A stretch of 64,000 nucleotides of DNA from Elmis aenea (GCA_947652605.1 OX393581.1:26158788-26222787), one strand, 5' to 3'. Counted from the first letter of the stretch, positions 11,812-22,365 are shown. Notes: generated by a model from the letters alone, not told the origin. A program made the numbers and translations.

Positions 11812-12828
11812 GTGTATGCACCAATGCTACAGCACCATCAGTGAGCAGTATAAATCGCATACTAAGAAATCGAGCAGCCGAACGCGCAGCGGCAGAATTC
11901 GCTCGCGCAGCAGGTTACGGTTTATACCATCCACATCCATATGCTGCAGCAGCGGCGGCTTTTCCGTGGCACTCACATATTTGGCCCAATGGTCCTCTTG
12001 GACTTCAACCTCCAGGTTCAGCTGGTGCTTCGCTAATGGCAGGCTCTCCTGGTTCATCGGCGTCCCCACAAGAACATGGACTTCTTGGTTCACCGTCTAG
12101 TCAGCGTTTATTAGACATAGATGGAAAGGACGATTCCAGTCTTTCAGAATCCAGCGAACAACCAAAATTCCGACGCAACCGTACGACTTTCAGTCCAGAC
12201 CAACTCGAAGAACTGGAGAAAGAATTTGAAAAGAGCCACTATCCGTGCGTCTCCACCAGGGAACGCCTCGCATCGAAGACTTCACTCTCGGAGGCGCGTG
12301 TTCAAGTAAGTTAAATTATTTGGTCTAACGAACCGATACTAATTATTGCGTTCTAACCAGGTTTGGTTTTCCAACAGACGAGCAAAATGGAGACGGCACC
12401 AACGTATGAATATGCTGAAGCGATCTTCCCCAATTCCGCACGGAAACCAGTCCCCGATGTTCGGGAGCCGTTTGACGCCGTCGCCTCATTACACAGCCGC
12501 TTCCACCCCTGGCTCCCCGCTTACTACGCCACGCACTTCAGGTCCAGCAGCTACCTCGCTGCTTCTTCAAATGGGCGGTGAAAATAGCGCATTTAAATCA
12601 CTAGTGCCTAGTTCGGCGGCCGCGTTACTCGCAGCGTCTGGAACTATGCATCGTCTCGGAGATTACGGATGCAAATCAGATTCCGACGAGGAAATCAACG
12701 TCAACGACGAGTCCGATGACGAAGTGCGACGTTCTAGGTCTTCAAGTCCTGTAGAAGTAATAGATCCTCCTACTAAAGATCCGCCTACATGTCAGCCTCT
12801 ACAACTTACCATACACGATCGTGATTAA
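11812..12828 (+). CDS. eyg: eyegone/twin-of-eyegone (Pax) orthologue, 3' coding exons
   Basis: These two exons encode the C-terminal 319 residues of a Pax transcription factor. Eyg/Toe proteins act in the nucleus in eye, salivary-duct and thoracic development. Exon A (11812-12305) follows the acceptor tttgttgcag. It begins in a split Gly codon and reads [19 protein letters not shown], the end of the RED half of the paired domain. An Ala-rich stretch and [15 protein letters not shown] follow. The homeodomain (visible residues 119-178; 12168-12305 plus 12361-12402) has F1, R5, L16, F20, W48, F49, N51 and R53, with Ser50 typical of Pax proteins. Exon B (12361-12828) continues [14 protein letters not shown], a Ser/Thr/Pro region, an acidic [16 protein letters not shown] motif (about residue 270) and ends IHDRD before [23 protein letters not shown] in the homeodomain points to Eyg/Toe rather than Pax6, and no octapeptide is visible. 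The N-terminus and first RED part lie outside the window. eyg versus toe cannot be settled here. Confidence 0.95.
12306..12360 (+). other. 55-bp intron at homeodomain position 46/47
   Basis: The donor gtaagt follows CAA (Gln46) and the acceptor ctaaccag precedes GTT (Val47), so the intron is phase 0. This is the well-known 46/47 intron position of paired-class homeobox genes. Splicing restores VQVWFSNRR. Reading through instead gives a stop shortly after the donor, so the junction is well supported. Confidence 0.95.
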
Positions 12829-13051
12829 ACAGGATCAGTGTATAATTTGAATTAATTTAAACATTACCAAAGCAAAGACAGTTAAACTTATTTATACTTT
12901 ACTTTTATATTTATTGTGTCAGCGGCTGTGAATCGACTGACTCCCCGCGCAATTGTGTTCCTTCTTTTTTCGTACTTAAGTAACTTTTAATGTTTCGCCA
13001 CGTTTACATGTGATTTTGACTTAAAAGTATTGCGAATAATTGTACATTCAC

Positions 13052-13073
13052 AATAAAAAAATTAAATAATAAA
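13052..13073 (+). promoter_or_regulatory. Candidate poly(A) signals of the eyg-like gene
   Basis: AATAAA occurs at 13052-13057 and again at 13068-13073, about 225-245 bp after the stop codon. The sequence between the stop and here (12829-13051) has no ORF and would be the 3' UTR. A later signal cannot be excluded without transcripts. Confidence 0.6.
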
Positions 13074-15497
13074 TTGCTTGCAAAGGCGCAGCGAATGGAC
13101 GACAGATGGGGGCAATACCTTCGAGCGACGATGTTGTAACACTGCGGTGGTGTTATGGGGCGCCGACAGAGCGCCAAGAGCTTTTAATACAATTTTCTGT
13201 CAAAGGTAACGATTAGTAAGCAGTTTAAGAAACAATAATTTATTTAATTAACAGAATGGGTGTAAAATAAAAAGTTTAAAACGCTTAAAATTGTGGTGCA
13301 ATCCATGTTACTATGGAAGTGTTACTTGTCACAATAAGTAGGTACAAAGGTTTACGAACATTTCTTCGGACAGAGGATTTGTTAAGAAAAAATGCACGCT
13401 ATTCCGCATCTTGTTACAAAATTGATAAAATAAAGTTACCAGCGTTAAAATTAAAAAAAGGGTCAAAAACTGTCTGTTAACATTTTTATGTTATACCATT
13501 CTGTATTTTTTTAGTTGTATTTTTGCAAAAATTTTAAATAAATTTAATTAAATTATTTTTTTCCTTAACGAATGTCTTGTCGGACAAAAGTTTATCAATT
13601 TATCTGAATTATTAGTTGTTCTGTAATTATTCTTGAAAAATTGACGTACTATTTCAATGATAAAAAAACCCTTAGGTGGATTTAAAATTTAACCAAGTAC
13701 TTGGGGGCCCCATTTATCTTCGTTGCGCCTCTGTTTTTAGGTAAACAATATATCTACCTAACTATTAACACGTGGTCTTTAGATCGTAGAATCCAATCAT
13801 TTTGTCCCAATGCAATATTTTACCTTGCGTCCTGTAAACGTTGGCATATAAATCTGGCGGTAAACGCATGGTAGTAGTAGCTAATGTGAAACTGTATCCG
13901 TGATTATTTGCAATAACAAATTCGCATAAAGATAATATCGCGAAATAATACTGGCCATTGTGAATTCAATATTATACCATTTGTTGTTTTGATGTTTAAT
14001 CGTACCCCGTACGGACGTTCAACTTATCCGAACTGGTTCTTTACAACGCGTGGGTATTCTAACAACAAATGGAACAAGCAGCAATTCCGCAACGTCATTG
14101 TATAGTAGTTATAAGAAATGTAATTGTGAACGAATTACAATTTGCATAAACTTATTCATTGTGTACTTTTTATCGACTGAAAATGTGCCCTGTAATAATT
14201 CCCACATCCTCTTCCTTCTGTTATTCCACTTCCTGTTCATCATAATATTGAGCAAAGGAAGTGATCGCAATGAATCTACCGTTTAAACAGTGCAAGAGAC
14301 GTAGTGATCAAGAATGCATGTTTCAGGTGGGTAACTGTTATGTTGATAATTGGTTTAAGTAGGAAACGATTCCAAGATTTTTTTGAGGTACTCTAAATAC
14401 TTCACATATTGTTCCGTGTCGGCAGAGCCAGTCATATGGTTTGTGGCTGAAAAAACTTTACTTTTAACTACTCATTAAGAAATAACAATAAATGTTTCTT
14501 TTATCAAATTTAATTTTTTATTTACTATTTTAAAAAAAAATGGCCAGTTTGGGACCGAACTACACCCATGGCCGTGTGCGGTGCACACCCTGCACTCCCT
14601 TTCGCCGGCTCTGAGCGTCGGTTTTCTCGAGTTAGTTCTCTTCAGTGGCGTAGCACAGGGATACAGCGTTAGCGGTGGACACAGGCCCACGAGCCCATAG
14701 GATGCAAACAACAACTTGTTTTTTAATTATCGGGAAGTAAAGTCGAAAGGACGTTTTTGTCTAGTCATCAATGTGAATCGGGACGGATTTCTTTCCAAAC
14801 AAAGCATTCGAGTGAGCAAGGACTATTTTTTGGAAGTCTGAAGGGCCCATTAAGTCTATGTGCACACGAGCAAATTATATTCTTACTAAGCAGCTGGTTC
14901 TCTTGGCAAATTTTTGATTGGACACGTCATAATTAATCACTTTTCAGAACACATTTTGCAAGAAAGTTATCAGCTATACAACATTAGTGCATTAACGGCA
15001 TTTTGAGGGCTAATTTTATTGTTGCCGTAGTCTATGGTAAGTTTTGTGAAATTTATAGGTTAATTAATATTATTACAATTTTCACCTGAAAAGTGCATAC
15101 TTTAAAAGAATATACTTTTATTGGGATAGCATATTTTCAAAGTAATAAACAAAATTAGAGTAGAGCTAGTGACTACATATATTTGAATTAATGAAAATGA
15201 ATTAACTTTTAAAGTTTTCGCAAGGTGCTAAACTAATACTAAACGAATTATCTCACTTGTTTTATACTGCAGGTCACAACTTCGAATATTTAATTTTTGA
15301 ATCAAATGAAAAATTTTCATAATGAAACAAAAAATGAAACTGAATTTTACTAGTTTTTCTTAAATAAATTTTGAATGAAGAAGTAAGTAATATTTTGTTT
15401 GAATTCATATAGTAAAATAAATGAGAGCCTCTAGTTAAGTCTCGAATTTATCGGGCAAAATCAATGTTTCTCTTACAGTGTGCTTAAATGTGTTTTG
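13074..15497. other. Intergenic, with decayed transposon ends
   Basis: A GC-rich patch at 13081-13190 directly follows the poly(A) signals and can form short stems (TAACAC/GTGTTA and GGCGC/GCGCC). Around 14560-14700 another GC-richer patch contains CAGTGGCGTAGCACAGGG, which resembles a hAT end with no partner. Candidate exon 14270-14326 is listed separately. The remainder is AT-rich and featureless. Confidence 0.4.
14270..14326 (+). CDS. Exon-like block with ATG, 19 codons (speculative)
   Basis: An ATG at 14270 opens MNLPFKQCKRRSDQECMFQ and reaches CAG followed by gtgggt, a plausible splice donor in phase 0. The next exon-like block on the same strand (16799-16846) is also open in phase 0. 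Joined, they would give a 35-residue start of an unrecognised, charged protein. No promoter is obvious and the block is very short, so it may be chance. It is listed because the two blocks fit each other in phase and strand. Confidence 0.15.
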
Positions 15498-15905
15498 GTG
15501 CGATCGTACTAGAAACAGCTGTTTGACGGACGCGTTAGCAACCATAAAGTACTGCATTACCGGCCCTATCCTTAGCAACGGCCGTAAAAGTTACTTTTCA
15601 GGCCGTTACCCTTAGCAACGGCCGAAAAAGTAACTTTTACGGCCGTTGCTAAGGAGAGGGCCGGTAATGCAGTACATACGCCGTCATCTGTCAGTGACAG
15701 AATGTCACGTAGTTTCTAACCTATAATTTTGAAAATTACTAAAAATTTAAATTGTTTTTAATTCGATCGCACAAAAAATGTAATATGTACCTCGGCCAAA
15801 ACGTAGGTACTTTTTCGGCCTTGCCTGTTTGCTGGCCTCGACTACGTCTCGGCCAGCAAACCAGACGCGGTTACACTTTTTGGCCTTGATACATAAATAA
15901 CTATT
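15498..15905 (+). repeat. Palindromic dispersed repeat, copy 1
   Basis: The unit starts at GTGCGATCG (15498) with an inverted CGATCGCAC ending at 15772. It contains a very strong hairpin at 15550-15674, whose arms share tactgcattaccggccct and ttagcaacggccgtaaaag. Similarity to the second copy at 30283-30619 (opposite orientation) continues past the inverted end to about 15905 (ggccttgatacataaataac). Copy 1 has roughly 60 extra bp near 15810-15880 that form their own inverted repeat (tttgctggcc and ggccagcaaa). No ORF is present. It is a non-autonomous element of unknown class, with no clear target duplication. Confidence 0.8.
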
Positions 15906-17466
15906 ATACAAATTTTTCTTGCCAAAATGATATCGAATTAAATGTTTATAAAACACGACCTAAAAAAATATCCTAGCTAATTGATTACCCATTGGATTTG
16001 CCAATAACTTGGTTTCATTTTTCCGTGATCAGTTAGTAGTGAGAATAAAACCTTTTGTACCAAGTCAAAATTATTTTAACAATCAAAATTGTCAGCGACA
16101 TATTTCGATCGCAAGGTAGTAAACAACAGTTACGTGATGAAATTAGCAGCTATAAGTTTATTGGTAGAATGCAACCTGGCGTTTTAGCACGGAAGAATGT
16201 GATCACAAGTCAAGGAGTGTCTAAGTTCGATGGTAGCGACCCGATTTATGGGGTCTACCGATACTTGTAGGCCGATAACGTTGACAAGATTCATCTAGCA
16301 AAACTTGTTGTTATATCGTAAACAACTTCGGAATGTATAGTTAAATTAGAGCTTGAAGCAGTTGAGAAAAAAATCGGGGCAACGATTCGATTACCAAAAA
16401 GTTTAAATACAAAATTAACGAGATGGAATCTAAACGTAACAATTAAAACTGTCCTCAACTCGACACGCAATATTTTTAGTTAATTAAGGAAACATCAACA
16501 TCAGATACGGAGGAGAACGTCTCACTGAAATACTGAAGACTTTTACGGTTTCTCACTAGTCGACTGCCTAGAAATTTACTGTAAATTTGTTTACGATCCA
16601 TCAACTAAGCTTAACAAATTAATCAATGAATGAATTCCTGAACAGCTAATAAATGTTTACGATTAGTTTGGGTTTTATTGGCAGCACTAAACGTATTTTA
16701 GATTACAAAGTTTTGCTAGTAAAAACGGGAAAATAACAAGTTCATTAAGAACTGGTATAACACGCCTAGATCGTTAACACAATTTATTCAATTTACAGGA
16801 TGATCAGATTATTTCAGAGGATACGGTGTCGTTATCATCACTTATGGTAAGTTACCTATCAACATTGTTTGTTAACAAGACATATAATAACACTGTCATT
16901 GTTCTATAATTACGTTTTATAGGTCTGCGTACTTGGGAGTGATAGTATTTGTAGCATTTGACATTTAGACGCCCTAACTACGGTAAAATAATAAGCAAGT
17001 GTGACTTGGTAAAAGTGATTTACGATATAATTGCTCACTTTGAAATAATTAATCAACTCAACACTTTTCCTGTTATATTTTACTAAACAATATATAGTTC
17101 AATTATTTGAGTAAATGTTACAGACAGTGGCGTGGCTAAAATATGCGCTATTATTAATTTTCTGGCAAAAAGTTACGTGACAAAACAATCTAAAAATAAG
17201 CTCCCGAATAATTAACGGTTGCTTACAAAAGAAATGAAGTATTAGTTCAATTATTAATGGTTTTTGTTTAGGATGCAAACTTCTAGCTATCTCCGTCCAA
17301 AAATATTTTTAAAATTAACAACCACCTAAAATATGTTAACTAAAACGGTTGCTTGAAGCTGCCACAATTACAAATATGTTTAAATTTTAATTATAGTAAG
17401 TACCAGCATTGAACATAGACGGCCCTTAGCCAGGCTTATGCGCAACCCTCGTATTATCTACAAGAG
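15906..17466. other. Intergenic or intronic, no supported gene
   Basis: The stretch at 16040-16560 is slightly GC-richer and less repetitive than its surroundings and might be conserved non-coding sequence. The candidate 48-nt exon lies at 16799-16846. CAGTGGCGTGGCTAA at about 17126 resembles an orphan hAT end. Confidence 0.35.
16799..16846 (+). CDS. Candidate 48-nt coding micro-exon, gene unknown
   Basis: The acceptor attcaatttacag (AG at 16797-16798) precedes 48 nt that read DDQIISEDTVSLSSLM without a stop, followed by gtaagt, a consensus donor. The length is a multiple of three. Good signals on both sides plus an open frame are more than expected at random, but a 48-nt frame can be open by chance. 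A second frame is also open. The product is acidic and was not recognised. If real, it belongs to a gene on the + strand other than the eyg-like gene, or to an alternative 3' part of it. Confidence 0.28.
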
Positions 17467-17474
17467 TTATAAAC

Positions 17475-18654
17475 CAGGGACTGAAATCGAAAAAAATTCC
17501 GTTCGTTTCTGTTCGGAACGAAAACGAAATATATCGTTTTCGTTCTTTTCGTTCTAACCGAAAAAAATCTTTTTTCGTTTTCGTGAACCGAAATAATAAC
17601 GGTTAAAACCGGTTTTTCAATATTTTTTTTGTCGTCAAAAAATCAATTTTTTTTCTAGTCTCCACAACCCTCTATAAATACGATAACAATATTTGCGTCT
17701 CAACTAAAATATAAACGATGACGATGGGGTTTGATGCTCACGGACAGCATATTTTAGACTGGCGAACCATCGCCATATTAAATTTACCAAATCGTTAAAC
17801 ACATTAACATTTAACCGTTTTATTAAGTTTAACACCCGTAAGGTGCAAAAACACAACGTGATTAGGTTAAATCAGACACACGATCTTTATCTAAAAATAT
17901 GAAAATATAGCAAGTGCTGTTTTAAATTTGTTTTAGTACCAAAAAATCTATGCATCTGAATTAAATAAGATCCTGCTGTAATTATTTCAAAAGACAAAAG
18001 AATGAATTCAAGTAGATAATCTACAAAATGTTATAAATAAAAAAGATTAAAAAAACAAACTTATATTAACTTGAAATATACTTTAACTTTATAGTTTGTA
18101 CATACCATACAATATACATTTTCACATTCCGTTAAATCTTATTAGTAACACATCTTCCAATAAATCATCTTTTACATTAGTCCTTTTCGAAGTAAAATTA
18201 AATTTTACTATTATTATGTCTAAACGCAAATAAAACATACACATTGATAATAGATATCCAATCAAGTGTGTAATTGATGATCTAAAAAACAAATTAGAAA
18301 TAGAGAATATCTGTACCGTTAATTGTGTTACACGAAATTGCAAGTATAAACAATAAAGTTGTTAATACATATTCACGTAAATATATGGAGAAAAGTGAAG
18401 CTCACTTATTTCAAGTGAGATTTTTTACTGCCTCGTGAAGTCTTCCCAGCACAGAAGGTAAATTCGCGTTTGTGTGTAGCAAATAAAATTGAAATAGCGA
18501 CAAAACCGGTCAAAACCGGTTTTGGAAAATATTTATTTCGTTTTCGTTCTTGAACGAAAAATAATAATTTCGTTTTCGGTTTCGTTTTCGTTCTTAAAAA
18601 AATTTCGGTTAATTTCGTTTAACGTTTTCATTTTCGTTCCGTTCTCAGTCCCTG
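17475..18654. mobile_element. hAT-type element with CGTTTTCGTT and aaccggtt subterminal repeats, 1180 bp
   Basis: The ends are CAGGGACTGA (17475) and inverted TCAGTCCCTG (ending 18654). The flanks ttataaac (17467-17474) and ttttaaac (18655-18662) match at 7 of 8 positions, as expected for a hAT target duplication. Both ends carry many short copies of cgttttcgttc and the palindrome aaaccggttt, the usual arrangement of hAT transposase-binding repeats. The interior is AT-rich without a transposase. An ORF at 18122-18343 on the minus strand has no recognisable motif. Confidence 0.85.
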
Positions 18655-18773
18655 TTTTAAACCATTGAAGCTGTATAACCTGCCGTCAGCATTCTAGGTT
18701 TTTTACGCCTTATCTAGTTTTTTTTCGTAAAGAAACGAAACAATAAACAACTCTACATTATTTATGCATCTAA

Positions 18774-20034
18774 AGCCCGTGTGACACGGTATAGTTTTCT
18801 ATATAGAAAACGATATCAAAAACTATATAGAAAATTTTATATCGTGTCATACAGGTTTTTTGTACGAAATTCTATATAGTTTCTTGTATAGAAAATACTA
18901 TACGACTTGTTCTATTTCCATATAAGTTTTGATATAGAAAGTGCGTGCTACAGATGCGCATTCAGTTCGTGAATAATAGCGGCTGATTTTGAACATCTGC
19001 AGCTAAAGGAAATAAAAGCAATAGAAATTCCTGTTAACAGTTAATTCTTGGTAATCCGAAGTAGGATGAGTTATTGTTTAAAATGGCAATTACAAGGGAT
19101 AAATACCTTGTTTTAGAGGGAGTGCATATAGGTAGAAGTACAGATTTCAAATAAAGAATTGGTAGGGGTGGTAGTGGCATATGGCTCGAATGAGAATGCG
19201 GCAGAAGAGCATAAAAGTAGTGGTATACTACGGTTCCTGCGACAGTTCGATGGTATGTTCATCCGGAGCTTACTATGATCGATGTTTGAAGGTCGCGAAG
19301 AAGTCTTTCAAGGTCGTCGACAATGACCGGGGGGTGGTTGCTGAAGGAGTCTTTGAAATGTTTGAAATTGGATAAAAGGTCCAACACACCCGGACGACTT
19401 CTTCGGCAACCCCAAAAATCACGCCCTCAAACATTTCAAAGACTCCTTCAGCAACCACCCTCTGGTCTTTGTCGACGACCTTGAAAGACTTCTTCGGCAA
19501 CACCCCCCGGTCATTGTCGACGACCTTGAAAGACTTCTTCGCGACCTTCAAACATCGATCATAGTTAGCTCCGGATGGACATGCCATCGAACTGTCGCAG
19601 GAACCGTAGTATACCACCACTGTTATCCCTCTTCTGCCGCATTCTCATTCGAGCCATATGCCACTACTACCCCTACCAATTCTTTTTTTGAAATCTGTAC
19701 TTCTACCATCAATACTCAAAACCCGAAACTCGCATTCTGTTTGGGCCTCATCTGTGTTTCTACTGTTTAGGCGCATGTGCATGGTTAGTAAATTTTTTAT
19801 AAAATATGTCCTCCGTGTCATACACAGTTTTAAACGTTTGGAATTTTATATTGAAATCTATACAAGACAATCAATACAAGATATTCTATATCGTTTTCTA
19901 TATAGAAAATCTTATACCGTGTCATACACAGTTTTAAACGTTTGGAATTCTATATTGAAATCTATACAAGAAAAACTATATAAGATATTCTATATCGTTT
20001 TCTATATAGAAAACTATACCGTGTCACACGGGCT
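18774..20034. mobile_element. PIF/Harbinger-type element, 1261 bp, TAA target duplication
   Basis: The two termini share about 43 bp in inverted orientation, beginning AGCCCGTGTGACACGG and continuing tatagttttctatatag. TAA lies immediately outside on both sides (18771-18773 and 20035-20037), the TWA target preferred by PIF/Harbinger elements. The right subterminal part contains a ~103-bp unit (ccgtgtcatacacagtttt, then ttctatatcgttttc) starting at 19813 and 19917, with the terminus itself as a third partial copy at 20019. The central part is a separate, GC-richer palindrome (19137-19700). No DDE transposase is present, so movement would depend on a relative elsewhere. Confidence 0.8.
19137..19700. 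repeat. GC-rich palindromic core with long open frames
   Basis: The left arm (about 19137-19365) and right arm (about 19430-19700) are inverted copies, sharing ggcatatggctcgaatgag and gcggcagaagag. The right arm has an internal tandem duplication of ~45 bp (centred on gacgaccttgaaagacttc), visible as the repeat DDLERLLR in one frame. Frames are open on both strands: 19273-19620 on minus (115 codons, KKSFKVVD twice) and about 19363-19767 on plus without an ATG. Neither protein was recognised. The core may be a captured gene piece or part of an element's second ORF, doubled head to head. Confidence 0.7.
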
Positions 20035-20037
20035 TAA

Positions 20038-20279
20038 CAAACAAATGTTTGTTGTATTTTATATTTTTTCATAATTATCGCCTCTGCCGTTAGCTCTGTC
20101 ACCTTATAATTTTGACGTATACGTCCTAGGTGAAATTAATAAGTAAAGTTTGTTTTGTTGAATAGAGCTATTTTGCAAATATCGATATAGTGTATAAAGG
20201 TTTTCCGCTTAGCGTTTTACGAAAAATATAATTGCTTCAACAAAATATTTTTTTAAAAGTTTAAAGTCGATTTTTCAGT
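20038..20279. other. Short AT-rich spacer
   Basis: This spacer lies between the PIF/Harbinger-type element and the LINE fragment. Nothing recognised. Confidence 0.5.
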
Positions 20280-22365
20280 TTTGTTATGATTTCTTCTATT
20301 TCTTGCCTTGTAGGGTTCTCGATTATTATCTCTGCGTCTTCCTCTCTTTGTCGATCTTCTTCGTATATTTCATCTTGTTTATCGTCGTTTAGTAACTCTA
20401 GGAAATATTCTTTTCATCTTCCTTTAATCTCCTCGTCCTTCCCTAGTAGGTTTCCACTGTTATCCTTAATAAATATGGTGGTGAACAAAGGTTTACCTAT
20501 TTTTGACTTCTCTATAAAAATTTCCAATCTCTTTTTTGTTATACTAGTTACACCTCTATTTCTTTGACTTTGTTTTCATTTTGATCCCTATTTCTTTGTC
20601 TGCATATATTTTTGGTAATTCTCCTTTGTTCTCTGCATGCTTCCTTATCCACTTCCCTTCGAGTCTGTATTGCTATCATTCTGAGTCTGTTTCTCTATTC
20701 CGTTTCTCGTGTGCTCTTCTCATCCCACCATTCTTTGCTCTTCAGATGTTGTTTTTTTGGCACTACTTCTGTTGTTACAATTTGTATGGTGTGTTCTATT
20801 TCTTTCCATTTTAAATTCACATCTGTATAGTGCTGGCTCGTTCCGTTCTGCATTCTACTTGTGATCTGTTTTTGGTAATTTCTTTGTACTTTTGGTTTTT
20901 GTAATTGGCTCGTGTCGTATATTCTTTGGGTCTTCCTGTACTTTTTTTTTCTTGGTTCGCTTTATCCTTAGGTCTATTCTTACTAGAAAGTGGTCCGAGT
21001 CGATGTCTGCCCCTCTGCACGATCTTTTTTTATCACTTGTTTGTGTTCTCCATCTATGATGACGCGATCTATCTGGTTTGTGTATGTCCCGTTGGATGCC
21101 ATCCACGTACCTTTATGTATTTCTTTCCTCCTAAATTGTGTACTCTTTATAAACATTCCTCTCTCTTCCGCAAATTCTTCAGTTTCTTCCGTTTTTATTA
21201 CTTTCTCTGTGTTTGCTTTCTTTCCCTGTTATATAATGTTTATATGGGTTCTCTGCCTACTTTTGCATCCGAGTCTCCAACAATCATTCTTATTTTGTTC
21301 CTGTGCAGTGTACTGTAAATTTCGTGGAGTTTTTCGTAATATTCTTCCTTTTCCTCCTCCCCCTTTTTTTCTGTTGGGGCGTGTGTGTTTGTTATCGCAA
21401 TGTCCCTCTCATTCTTTATTTCAATATAGCACTGCCTGTCGGATATCGGCATAAATTTCTTTATGTTTTCTTTCATGTCTTTTTTTAGTAGGAAACCTGT
21501 TCCATACCTCCTTGTTTCTCCTCCACTTTTGAAAAGAATATAGTTTTTTAATTCTGTTATTCCTGTTTCTCTCATATGCGTTTCCTGTAATGCTATCAGA
21601 TCCATGTTGTATTTTTTGGCTTCTTTTTCTAAATTCTTCAGTGCTCCTTCGTTGTGTCCTCTGACGTTCTATGTTCCCATTATTATTATTTTTTCTTTTA
21701 CTCCTGGCCTATATAGAACATAATCTTTTTGCTGTTGTCTAATTCCTATTCCCTTCGTTTTCCTTTTTATTGCGTAGTCCTTTACCTGTGATCTGTCCGG
21801 GGCTTTGTAAACTGCTAGTTTTTTGAGTCCTTATTACTCACTACCTGTTTAAGTTGTCTCGTTTTTTTTTCCATCTCCTTACTTCATTGTCCACTATTAA
21901 CTTTAGGAAACCTATCTTATCATTTTTTCTACTTTGCCTTTTTTCTTTTGCTATGCTTCTGATTTTTCCTTGTTGTTCTCTTTCATTCTTAGTCAAATCG
22001 TCATTTACGTATATTTTTTCTTCGCTAGTTGTCTTAGCTTATTTTTATTTTGTATCACTTTTGTTTTATCCTATTCACTACCAAGTTCAATTAAACAGAT
22101 TTTCGTTCCTATCTTTCTTGCAACATTTATTTTCACTTCAACTCTCAATTCCTTTTTCATGAACTTCTTCATTGTTTCTCCGGGCAAATTTTGGTTATTT
22201 GTGTCAATGGGCATACCTTGTAGAATTACATTCCTCCTTCTTTTTTTCCCTCTAGCTTTTCAACCCTTCCATTAGCGCGGGTCACTCTCTTCTCAGGTCG
22301 TCTATTTCCCTTATGGTTTTTTCGTTACAAAGTCGGTTTAAAAGTTGTTACATACGCTTGAGTCT
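20280..22365 (-). pseudogene. RTE-like LINE fragment: ORF1-like region, endonuclease, start of RT
   Basis: Read on the minus strand from high to low coordinates, a coiled-coil-like start (IREIDDLRRE, about 22300) is followed by NVILQGMPIDTNNQ and the Lys-rich stretch DLTKNERE (about 22000), typical of insect LINE ORF1-like regions. At about 21690 NVRGHNEGALKNLEKEA opens an AP-type endonuclease: LIALQETH holds the catalytic Glu, then ITNTHAPTEKK, MIVGDSDAKVGRE and, in a shifted frame near 21020, GADIDSDHFLV. The usual GDFNAKVG is GDSDAKVG, so the Asn is replaced. Near 20290-20430 the linker RWKEYFLELLN and IIIENPTRQEIEEIITKLKN lead to where the reverse transcriptase should begin, and there homology stops. 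Several frameshifts and stops make it non-functional. The wording of the family is by motif memory; RTE-like is the best fit. Confidence 0.85.

Noticed and set aside
11827..12093. 88-codon minus frame overlapping the eyg-like exon
   Set aside because: Antisense shadow of the Ala/Pro/Ser-rich coding region; no independent support.
14643..14700. CAGTGGCGTAGC-type sequences here and at about 17126 and 43383
   Set aside because: They resemble hAT ends, but no inverted partner or target duplication was found for any of them, so they were not called as elements.
14935..15040. Acceptor-like cttttcag followed by a stretch ending in tatggtaagt
   Set aside because: All three frames between the two signals contain stops, so it is not a coding exon.
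19658..20074. 138-codon + frame in the PIF/Harbinger-type element
   Set aside because: It runs through the 103-bp subterminal tandem repeats of the element and reads repeated SIQ/YRF-type sequence; a product of repeat structure and not a gene.
20286..22275. Many Phe/Ser/Leu-rich + frames
   Set aside because: These are antisense to the purine-rich LINE coding strand and explain themselves as shadows.
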